This document shows, one piece after another, positions 24,001-32,808 of a DNA stretch of 64,000 bases. The notes below the pieces were generated by a model, which was given only the letters and a program-made list of their open reading frames with translations, searched no databases and was not told where the DNA came from. The DNA is from Turbatrix aceti. Lineage: Eukaryota > Nematoda > Chromadorea > Rhabditida > Panagrolaimidae. Position numbers and translations under genes: made by a program. The stretch covers positions 2,046,001-2,110,000 of the forward strand of contig OZ017769.1 in the NCBI GenBank assembly GCA_963969345.1. The letters run 5' to 3'. The first letter of the stretch is position 1; every line of letters starts with the position of its first letter.

Positions 24001-26328
24001 TGTGCCGACACGTTCGGCACTGCAGGGTGACCTTCGTCGCACGGGATCGGACTTGGGAAGCCGCAACGATGATTCCGGAGACTTTGATAAGCTTCGAGAC
24101 ATCCGTGGATTTGATGCGACGGACAGAGATGGGCTCATCGCTGAGAGACACGATGACGTTGATGTCACGCACTTCTTTTTCACCCTCAGGACGAGGGGAA
24201 GTCAGGTCATCGACGACATCCTTGGCTGCGCTTTCAAGCACAGAGATGTACTGTCCGGGGTGGTCGCGGAGCTTGAGAGCGGTGGGTTCATCGAATTGCT
24301 TGAGGTCGGAGAAGTCAATTTCAAGATAATAATCACCAAGTTGGTAGTTGTTTTTTAGTTGTTCGCTGAAAAAAAAGACATAAAATAGTTCAAAAACGAG
24401 TGAAAAAGAGTAAAAATGGGCAAAAAAAACCAAACCCAAAAATATCGTAAAAACTTGTTATCTCAAACGGAAAAAAAACTAAACGTTACTCCGACAATCA
24501 GTTATAAAAACTTCTACCGTTTCTCAAAAGTAACATCAATTCCGTTGTCCAAAAACGATCATTACTTTTGCAAAACGTAATAAAAAATCGTTACATCTAC
24601 CGTAAATTTACTTTTTGCATTGACTTTTTTTTGTTTTACATTCGTTATCATTTTTCATCTCTTTTTGGCCTAAATTCACAATTTTTCATCCTTATCTGCT
24701 CTAATTAGTCCCGAAATCACTCACCGGTACTTGTAATTAAAGCCACCAGCGCTGAACTCGCGGATAAATCGCCGGAATCGGTCCATCGTTGTCCGGTAAT
24801 CAGCGACACGCTCTTGGCCTTCATCGTTGAGCTCTTCGCCTTCGTGCTCGTCGCCAAAGACGTTCTAAAACCAAATCAGTTAATCCAAAAACCTTCCAAA
24901 TTTTTTTGATTTACTTACGCCGTAAAAAACTTGGTTACGATCAGCGTTGAGCATTGTCGAGTCAAATCGGCGTTAGTTGGGTTAAACGGCTGCTGAAAAT
25001 TATTTTTTTTAAGAGTGAGAAATTTTAAAGGTCATAAAACTATCAAAAACAAGCGTGAACACGGATATCAGGAATTTAAAAAAAAATACGCTAGTAAAAC
25101 TCAAAACTGACAACTCAAAAGCAACGCGTTTTCCGAGTCGTTTTCCCGCGCATTTTTAACCCCGCATTTTGTGCGCGCGATTGAAGTGCGATTGCGTGCG
25201 TGGGTTCTTTCAACGAAAAAAAATTGACGGAAAAGATTTTTGATTTAAAAAACAAATTTTGACACCAAATTTTTCAGCAATTCTGCAACACACTTCTGAC
25301 GGAGTACGCTCCGGTCACCAACGTTACGCAGAAATGCTCTTACTCGACGGACGAGCCTGGCAAGAACTCGCTTCAGTTCCGTGATTGTTCCGAAGCCTGG
25401 TGCTTTGGCATCCTTTCGGCCAATCAGGATGGTGGACCGTCGACGATTCAGCGTGGATGCGAGTCACGATCGCTGATGAGACATCAAACTGCCAAGGTTA
25501 TGCATGACGTGAGTTTTTTTTCGGATTTTTGTAAAAATATTCATGATACTGTAGAAATGTTGTTTATTTGTTACATTAGGTAAGCTGGATAACATTTGTT
25601 TATTCCTAAAATGTTACTTTTCTGGGCTCTGTTTTTTGCGAGTAACATTTTTCGGATATAAAATATTACTTCATGCGCGCTGGATAATATTTGAAAATTG
25701 CTATTTTGTTACTTTTCATGTGCTCTTTTCTGCGAGGAACGATATTTTGAAGTTTTTATGTTACTTCAGTGATCGTAACCCATAATTATCACATTTTTCT
25801 TTCTTTTATGATCGTATATTTTTACCGTCCCGTTTTTTGTTCTTTTTTTTTATCGTAAACTCTCGTCATCGGATTTGTCCAACTTTTTTTACAGGAATTC
25901 AAAAACAACACAGAGTGGCATATCAGTCAGGTATTCTGGGATGCACCTCGTTGTCCAGAAATCATCCAGGCTGGCGGCTTCGAACTCAACCGCACCGAGG
26001 AAGAAGTTCGCGTCTGTCTCGACTTCAAATATGTGGTACGTATTCTTTTTTTCAATTTTCCAACATTTTTTTTCTTTTTTTCCAGAATCCCGCAGGCGAA
26101 GACAGCAAAGCCAAGGTCTGCTGCTGCCATGGCACGGACAAGTGCAACGAAAACGTTCTCTGGGGCGACGACGCGATCACGATGGACGACATCAACAAGT
26201 ATCGTGTTGAGCACGGCATCGCGACCTCATCCGGCATGTTGGGATTCAAAGTCGAGATTTCCCGTCTGGCTTTTTGGGTCACCGTTTTTGGATTTCTCCT
26301 CGGCACGACTTCGATGATGACGACGTGA
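21085..26328 (+). CDS. Ly6/ET-module-type secreted, probably GPI-anchored protein (complete)
   Basis: Five exons (21085-21177, 21314-21487, 25278-25508, 25895-26035, 26086-26328), all phase 0, encode 293 residues. A signal peptide is at residues 1-24. Two cysteine modules follow, each ending in the CCC-x4/5-CN signature of nematode ET-module/Ly6-like domains (CCCNKGQFCN across the exon 2/3 junction, and [10 protein letters not shown] in exon 5). The C-terminus is a hydrophobic helix ([13 protein letters not shown]) with almost no tail, as for GPI anchoring. The function is unknown; such proteins act at the cell surface. Intron 2 is 3790 nt and contains the whole MCM5 gene on the opposite strand. 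Copy A has only exons 1-2. Confidence 0.75.
21674..24954 (-). CDS. mcm-5: DNA replication licensing factor MCM5 (complete)
   Basis: Five exons (24954-24919, 24864-24725, 24365-23255, 22666-22349, 22297-21674) give 742 residues, close to the family's usual length. MCM5 is a subunit of the MCM2-7 replicative helicase. Visible motifs are a zinc-finger segment starting CRTC at residues 175-178, Walker [10 protein letters not shown] (386-394), Walker B with [10 protein letters not shown] (446-455), and the arginine-finger SRFD (517-520). A C-terminal winged-helix region follows. The gene lies entirely inside an intron of the plus-strand Ly6/ET-type gene. The ATG was chosen because it begins an acidic N-terminus that splices in phase to [10 protein letters not shown]. 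Confidence 0.96.
24370..24720. repeat. MCM5 intron 2 with GTTAC/GTAAC words
   Basis: This AT-rich intron (24366-24724) contains repeated TTAC/GTAA words at 24480-24610, like the repeat family in other introns. No gene was seen here on either strand besides MCM5. Confidence 0.35.
25550..25790. repeat. Intronic GTTAC-word repeat in the Ly6/ET gene
   Basis: This lies in intron 3 of the Ly6/ET gene. It contains TTACTTCATGCGCGCTGGAT and TGTTACTTTTCATGTGCTC, closely matching the repeats at 30000-30180, 30996-31180 and 31960-32140. Confidence 0.6.
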
Positions 26329-27866
26329 TCAACTGACTGACTGGCTGCGCGTGTTCATTTTCTAGGACCACATTGCCGTGGTTTGCTTGCTTTATCGGTG
26401 ATTGATTCATTTTTTTTGAACCGGCTTTTTAAAAAAAATTGTATGCTTTTATTATTTTTTTATTTTTATCGCGTCTCGTGCCCCGATTTGATAGGGGCTA
26501 TTATTTTGTGACGTGGACATCATTTGTGCCTCCTAACATCTGGTCTAATGATAACTAACCACTGAGTAATGGTGAAATAAATAAATAAAATAAATAAATT
26601 ATTTTGTGACAAATAAAAAAAAACTTTTTTTGCGTGGACGAATGTGAATGTGAGCAATCTGGTGATAATGTGACATTATATTATCGATCGATCGCACTGA
26701 TTGAACTGGACTCGTCGCACCCGCAGCCGCTATCTTTGGTCACCTAATCAACCACCACCAAGGCCAACGATCGTTTTGTGGAAAAAAAAGCACAGCTTGT
26801 CTGCGTCACCACTGCATGCGCCTTTGCCTCAATGGACGAAAAAGAGCGCGCGCGCGCGTCGAATGAATCGTGTTCAAAAAAAGGCCCTGAAGCCAGTAAT
26901 AGAGTTTTTTGCTTACGGTCACTTGGGTAGGCTTAGGCATGTCCCAGAGATTGTTATAAGCCATCGGCGGTCATTGTCGGATTTTTTTGTGCAATGTTAC
27001 AGACATTGGAAGAACATGAAATTTCCTGAGACTGTAACTCACCAGAACATCTGTGAATTTTTGAAAATCGAACGTAACTTTTTTCATTACGTCTATAAGA
27101 AGCAAATTACGTGAGATGTGCCGTAGCATTATAGTAGTATGCGAGATCGAACCCAAAATAGAATACGTGCTTCATAATGCGCACGCGCCTATTGTCGTAT
27201 ATGAAAAAAACGTTCATTATTGCGTTCCTTCTGCTGGTACTTGCATATCAGAAAGCAAAATGAATATAAAAAATGAAAAAGAACCAAAGAAATCAGATGG
27301 ATAAGAAAAGATACACTCTCTTAGATTCCGACTTTTGGCTAAAATTCATTCGCTGCAGGAACATCGAATAGAGCTTTTTTTCTGCTTTTCTTCAAAATTC
27401 TCCCTTGTTGTTCACCGCGCGTGCGCATTTTTTATCATTTTGCGTTCGATCTCGCATACTACTATAATGCTACGGCACATCTCACGTAATTTGCTTCTTA
27501 TAGACGTAATGAAAAAAGTTACGTTCGATTTTCAAAAATTCACAGATGTTCTGGTGAGTTACAGTCTCAGGAAATTTCATGTTCTTCCAATGTCTGTAAC
27601 ATTGCACAAAAAAATCCGACAATGACCGCCGATGGCTTATAACAATCTCTGGGACATGCCTAAGCCTACCCAAGTGACCGTAAGCAAAAAACTCTATTAC
27701 TGGCTTCAGGGCCTTTTTTTGAACACGACACCTTCAAAAAAATGCACGCGCGCGCTCGATTGAGCAGAAATAAGGCGAAAGCGCATGCAGTGCGTCACAC
27801 AGACAGACGAGAAGAAAGAGAAAAGGAAGGTTCCACCTTTGTTTTTGTCCCGAGCGAAGAAGAAAA
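26329..27866. other. Intergenic stretch containing a foldback element
   Basis: This runs from the end of the Ly6/ET gene to the start of AMT. AATAAATAAA runs near 26575 may serve as polyadenylation signals. The rest is dominated by the inverted-repeat element at 26869-27727 and its degenerate margins. No gene was seen. Confidence 0.6.
26869..27727. mobile_element. Palindromic MITE/foldback element with 284-bp arms
   Basis: The arms 26869-27152 and 27444-27727 are nearly perfect reverse complements (outer ends CGTGTTCAAAAAAAGGCC and its complement) around a 291-bp spacer. Weaker pairing continues outside (GCGCATGCAGTG near 26815 and 27783), so the original element may span about 26790-27805. 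No target duplication is clear and there is no transposase. A diverged relative of one end lies at 48340-48460. Confidence 0.75.
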
Positions 27867-29614
27867 ATGTTGCGGCACGTAGCTCACACCACTTTCCGGC
27901 TATCTGTTATCCGGCAATTCGCTTCGGCTGCTGGAAAGTGAGTTTTTATAAAACATACTGGTTGAAAACGGACACTGGTTCATTTTTGGGAGAAAAAAAG
28001 TGAAAAAACCTGTCGAAAAATAGTCAAAAACTCGCGTTTGTTCAGTTTTGAATGTAAACTGCGTTACGTTAAAAAAGTAGCGTAAGAACGATGTAAAAAC
28101 AGTATCGTTACTTCAGTTATTACGCATTACGATAATGTAACATATTTTTTTACTTGTGCGCGAGTAATATCGTAAATTCAATCGTTACTCGAGCAGAAAT
28201 AATATTTTTGACGTTTTTTATTTTTGTTACTTTTGGTTATTTTTTTTCAGTTTTTCCAGTTGAGAACCCAAAATTATATTTATTTTTTATTCCGGTTTTT
28301 GCATCTTTTACGATCATTATTTCCATTTTTTCTTTGTTTCAGAAAACGAACATGCCTCTACGACCTTCACGTCAAGCATGGCGGCAAGATTGTTCCATTT
28401 GCGGGTTACGAGATGCCAGTTCAGTATCCAGACCTCTCGATCAAAGATTCAACGATTCACACGCGTAAGCACGTATCCATCTTTGACGTCAGCCACATGC
28501 TTCAGACTCAAATCACCGGCAAGGATCAGTAAGTAATAATTTTTGGTGGCCATAAATTTTGAAAAAAAATATTTTTTACCTAAAAACCCGTTTTTTCCAA
28601 AAAATGTTTGCCTAAAAATTCTTTTTACCCCAAAAACCGCGAAAATATCGTTTTCTTCCTTTTAGCATCGCGTTCCTCGAATCCCTGACGACAGCCGACG
28701 TCGAAGGCCTCAAGCCCAATTCCGGAGCGCTCTCCGTCTTCACCAACGACAAAGGCGGCATCCGGGACGACCTCATCCTGTCCCGGACTTCTGAGGACGA
28801 CGTCTACATGGTGACCAACGCCGGCTGCATCGACAAGGACCTGCCCTACCTGCAGGAGAACGCGGCTGCCTGGCGGGCCAAGGGCAAGGATGTCAACGTG
28901 AAAGTGCTCGAGCGAGGCCTGGTCGCCGTCCAGGGCCCCGAGATGGTCAATCTGCTCCAGGCGCAGACAGATATCGACCTGACCACCCTGACTTTCATGC
29001 GATCGGCTATCGGGACCGTCTTTGGCGTGCCAAATTGCCGGGTTACAAGATGCGGGTACACCGGCGAGGACGGCGTCGAGATTTCCATCGACCCTGCCCG
29101 GGCGACCGAAGTCGTCGAAGCGATGCTCGCGTCATCCTCCGCGAATGCCAAACTCGCGGGTCTCGGCGCGAGGGACGCCCTCCGGGTCGAAGCCGGTCTC
29201 TGCCTCTACGGCAGCGACATCACCGAATCCACGACCCCGGTCGAAGCAGCGATTGCCTTTGTCGTCGCCAAACGCCGTCGCCAGACCCTCGGCTTTCCCG
29301 GCGCGGAGAAAATCGTTGATCAGCTGACGAACAAGAACTACCCCAAGCGCCGGGTGGGACTCGTCGCAAAGGTGGGCCGCTCGCCCCGGGAGCACCTGCC
29401 CATCCTCCACCCAGCCAACAAGGCCGCTGTCGGCTACGTCACCAGTGGCTGTCCTTCGCCGTGTCTGGGCCATAGCGTTGGCATCGGATACGTCGATCGC
29501 CAGGATGCGAAGGTCGGCACCGAGCTGCTGGTTGACTTTGGCTCCAAGACGGCTTCGGTGACCGTGTCCAAGATGCCGTTCGTTCCGACCAAGTATTACA
29601 CTGGAAAAAAATAG
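27867..29614 (+). CDS. amt: Aminomethyltransferase (glycine cleavage system T-protein)
   Basis: Three exons (27867-27937, 28343-28528, 28666-29614) give 401 residues, the normal length. The enzyme transfers the aminomethyl carbon from lipoylated H-protein to tetrahydrofolate in mitochondria, releasing ammonia. An Arg-rich N-terminus ([20 protein letters not shown]) looks like a mitochondrial presequence. Family signatures visible are [36 protein letters not shown], and [12 protein letters not shown] followed by [17 protein letters not shown]. The last exon is GC-rich compared with its introns. The gene is convergent with the dsRNA-binding-like gene, with 115 bp between the stop codons. Confidence 0.96.
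28040..28210. repeat. AMT intron 1 GTTAC/GTAAC-word repeat
   Basis: This part of the 405-nt intron 1 is rich in GTTAC, GTAAC and TTACG words, like the other intronic repeats. It is more diverged than the copies at 30-32 kb. Confidence 0.4.
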
Positions 29615-29729
29615 TTTGTAATTTTTTTTCGCTGTGGGATGGATTTTTTGCCAGAAAGTAGTAGGATAAAGTAAATGTAAATCCGTATTTTATAAAACAA
29701 CCGTAAAAAATTAAGGAATGAAAAAAATG

Positions 29730-31491
29730 TTATTTTTGCTCGTCGGGTTCCTTTTTCGTGTCCGCTGAATCTGGAGTCCCGGAATTCGAATCTTGTCCTA
29801 CAGGAGACTTTTGAGATTCTTCAGGAGACAACGAAGGTGATGTTTTGTCAGTCGCTGGACGTGGTAAAGCTGTAATATTGGTGTAAAAAATAAAACAACA
29901 AAATAAATAAATTATCAAACGTGTAAAAAATTACTATAAAATGAACGTAAGCGAAAAAACCCATAAGAATTGAACAGTATCCAAAGAAACATTTACGATA
30001 TCGTACGTAACAAAATAGCAAATTTTCAATGTTATGCAGTGTACCGGGCGTAACATTTTTGCAGTTTTTTTTTTGTTATCCTCGAAAAACAGCGCGTGAA
30101 AAGTAACATTTTATCGTCAAATTAACGTTATCCAGCGCACGTGAAGTAACAAAATAATTTAGAAAAAATTGTTATTCATGATAAAAATTCGTTTTTACCT
30201 AAAAATTGCAAATTCTACATAAAATAGTTTTTTGAGACCATTTTCAATGTTTTTATCAAGACTATTAGTATTTTTCTTTTCACGCCACAAAAAAACTCAC
30301 CAACACGTCTCCGAAAAACCGCCGCAGTCTTGCTTCTCTTTTCTTTCCGTTCCGCAGCCCTGGCAAGACATTCTTGGTACTCGTCGGTCGCTTCGAGTTT
30401 CCAGAAAACCTCCTGGGCAGCTTGTCGCCTTGCATCCGCCTTCTTGGGCCTCACGGCCGAGGCTGTGATGCCCAAGACCTCCATCGTGACCCTGAAGCTC
30501 GGAGGATTCAGCGACAGCTGCTCGATTTTGTCCGGAACGACCGGGGTGTTCGTCTGCTGCAGAAATTGTTGGATGTCCTGGAGAGCGTTGGGCACGATGG
30601 CCAAGTCTCGGTCCAGCTGCTTCCGATACCTGTCTACGAATTCGCGGGCACGTTCCAGAGTTCCGCCAAAGTGGGTTACGTCTCCGGTTTTGATTAGGTA
30701 GTCAAAAACGTCGCAGGCGATCATCCGCTTCGCGTAGGCCAAGCAACGGGCTCGGGCTTCGTAGGGACGACCGAAGACGACTTCCTTCAGGATCAGCTCA
30801 TCTTGGCTCTGGAAAAAATATCGTAATGTTTGGGATTGCAACCCAGAAAATTATTTTTGGTCGGATGCGTACAAATTACAAAAAAAATTATCTAGGCGCG
30901 CAAAATATGGAAATTAAGCTCAAAAAAAATTCATTTTAGGTACAATTTAAATTTTTTTAGGTAAAAACGATTTTTTTGTAAATAACAAATTTTTGAACGT
31001 TATTTTGTTACTTCATGTGCGCTGGATTACCTTCATTTGGCGATAAAATGTTACTTTTCACGCGCTGTTTTTCGAGGATAACAAAAAAGAGCTGCTAAAA
31101 TGTTACGTTAGGTGCACTGAATAACATTGTTTTGAGACTATTATGTTACGTTTACTGGCCTTTTTTTGTGGATAACATTTTTACGTTATTTATAAAAAAA
31201 CATACGATAACTTTGCAGTCATTAAACGATAGTTTTCTTCCATTCGAAAACCTGATGATTTCCTGGAGGTGAGAAACTGGCTCTTTGTATTCCCTATCGG
31301 CCAGACTGTCCAGTCTCTCCGGCTGAAGTTTACGATTCATAAAATAAAAATGTTGACAAAAAAATGCTTACAAACGACACAACAGGGCCCGGGAGTGGAA
31401 CAGGCACAAAATCGTTGGCATCTGGCTCACCGCCAAAAATATCAACGATGGCATCAATGAGGGCATCCTTGTGATCTTCGTCGAGTTCCAT
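29730..31491 (-). CDS. dsRNA-binding-domain-like protein, family not assigned
   Basis: Four exons (31491-31372, 31322-31212, 30808-30301, 29869-29730) join in phase to give 292 residues. The N-terminus is acidic. The central region is helical and charged. Residues near 195-230 read SFRVTMEVLGI...KKADARRQAAQEVFWKL, which fits the last two strands and the KKxAxxxAA helix of a double-stranded RNA-binding domain. The tail is Ser/Pro/Glu-rich and disordered. No catalytic domain was recognised. The gene is divergent from MITD1 with only 160 bp between the starts, and convergent with AMT. It could be an RNA-processing cofactor, but this rests on one domain match by eye. Confidence 0.6.
30000..30180. 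repeat. Intronic GTAAC-word repeat (inverted relative to 30996-31180)
   Basis: This lies in intron 3 of the dsRNA-binding-like gene. It includes GTTATCCTCGAAAAACAGCG and GTTATCCAGCGCACGTGAAG. The same words occur in reverse complement at 30996-31180, so the two copies flank exon 3 as an inverted pair. Confidence 0.65.
30996..31180. repeat. Intronic GTTAC-word repeat
   Basis: This lies in intron 2 of the dsRNA-binding-like gene. It includes GTTACTTCATGTGCGCTGGA and CGCGCTGTTTTTCGAGGATA, which match 30000-30180 and 31960-32140 in opposite orientation. Confidence 0.65.
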
Positions 31492-31651
31492 GACAGCAGG
31501 AAAACCGTTGAAATCGCAAAATCAACCAAAATGCACAATATATCAAATTAAGGGTTCCTGGCACGATTTTTTCTTGTTTTTATATATCTGATTATTCGCG
31601 TGATTTTGTCTATCGCCTGTCTGTCGGCATCGGGTCAGATCAACGCCAATT
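31492..31651. promoter_or_regulatory. Putative bidirectional promoter
   Basis: Only 160 bp separate the ATG of the dsRNA-binding-like gene (minus, 31491) from the ATG of MITD1 (plus, 31652). The sequence is AT-rich with TTTTTATATATCTG near 31577. A shared promoter is inferred from the spacing. Confidence 0.45.
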
Positions 31652-32808
31652 ATGGCAGATTCACTTCAAAAATTTGGGCCTCAAGTGCAGAATCTCTTCA
31701 ACAAGGCAAAGGACTTGTTTTTTGAAGGCGCCAAGCACGGCGAGTCTCAGAACTATCTTCTTGCCGGCGACAGAATATCACAGGGTGTCGAGATGCTTCG
31801 TGCTGCCATTTGTGAGTCTTTTTTTTAATGCAACGATTGAAAACAAGAAAAGGTCGTAATTGTGCATTACAAAAACGTAATACTCTTGCAACGGGTTTTT
31901 ATAATGCGGAGCGTCTGACGTAAACAGTTTACGATCAAAAAGTGTTATCATCCAAAAACAGCATCACTGAACGTAACATTATAGTGTCAAAATGTTGTTA
32001 TTTCAGCGCATGTGACGTAACACTTTAGCAAGTCTTTTTAGTTATCCTCGAAAAACAGCGCGTAAAAAGTAACATTTTATCGCCACATGAACGTTATCCA
32101 GCGCACATGAAGTAACAAAATGGCGTTCAAAAATTCGTTATTCTTAAAAAAATTCTTTTTTACTAAGAAATTTATGATTTCACAAAAATTTTAGTTAAAA
32201 ATGCTTATTTGCACTTTATTTTTCATTTTTTAGCCCTGATGCCAGCATGCACGGAGCGAACAAAACTCGTCGAGCGCGCAGACTACTTTCACGCCCGTGC
32301 TCTCGAATACAGCAAGAAGAATCGAACCGAGATGCCGACAGTGAGCTGCGACCAAATCGACATTCCGGAGGGTGCGACTGGTTTTTCGTACGAGACCATC
32401 TTCGGACGATACCTCGACGAAAGGGTATCGAGCGTCTTCATCCAGGATCCCTACCTCCTCGTTCCCCACCAGGTCATGAACCTCGTCCGATTCTGCGAGA
32501 TGCTAATTACTCGGGCCCCCAATCTCCGCCGAATCGAACTCCGAACCAAGGAAAACAAAATGCGGGCTGAATTTGACGATCTTGCCCGCGATCTGTCCAA
32601 TCGTAAGATACAGTTTACGGTATCCTATGACGGGTCCCTGCACGATAGATTGGTTCGCTTCGACAACGGGTACCACATCAAGCCGGGTCGTGGACTGGAC
32701 ATTTACCAGAGAATGCCATCCAACTACGCTATCGGTGCTTTTGACTACAATTTTAGACCTTGTAAATCTTGTACCATTGAAATCAAAAAAACTGCTGTGC
32801 CGCGATAA
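31652..32808 (+). CDS. mitd1: MITD1-like protein (MIT domain plus PLD-like C-terminal domain)
   Basis: Two exons (31652-31811, 32234-32808) give 244 residues, near the length of MITD1. Residues 1-80 form an MIT three-helix domain (AKDLFFEGAKHGESQNYLLA through ARALEYSKKNR), which binds ESCRT-III tails. Residues 100-244 match the MITD1 C-terminal phospholipase-D-like membrane-binding domain (GFSYETIFGRYLDERVSSVF, IQDPYLLVPHQVMNLVRFCE, DNGYHIKPGRGLDIYQ). MITD1 acts in abscission at the end of cytokinesis. The 422-nt intron carries a GTTAC-word repeat. Confidence 0.94.
31960..32140. repeat. Intronic GTAAC-word repeat in MITD1
   Basis: This contains GTTATCCTCGAAAAACAGCG and GTTATCCAGCGCACATGAAG, nearly identical to 30000-30180 in the neighbouring gene's intron. 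Confidence 0.65.

Larger units (their letters stand above)
11428..24082 (+). repeat. Tandem duplication, copy B
   Basis: This is the second copy. Relative to A it keeps 879 bp (12231-13109) that A has lost, and it carries a 1576-bp Tc1-type element with its 2-bp target duplication in the glucosylceramidase exon. Homology to A ends after 24082, where B continues with the MCM5 N-terminal exons that A lacks. If the unit is a simple tandem repeat, B really begins at 10344, the junction, and the counterpart of 10344-11427 lies in or left of the assembly gap. Confidence 0.95.

Noticed and set aside
22367..24358. Long plus-strand open frames opposite MCM5 (also 7934-10352)
   Set aside because: They are the reverse of conserved MCM5 exons, have no recognisable motifs and ignore the MCM5 introns. 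They are shadows caused by GC-rich coding sequence.
26701..27114. 137-codon frame in the left arm of the foldback element
   Set aside because: Lies in an inverted repeat with the mirror frame on the other arm and no transposase motif.
28846..29473. Open frames opposite or overlapping the AMT last exon
   Set aside because: Codon-bias shadows of a strongly conserved GC-rich exon.
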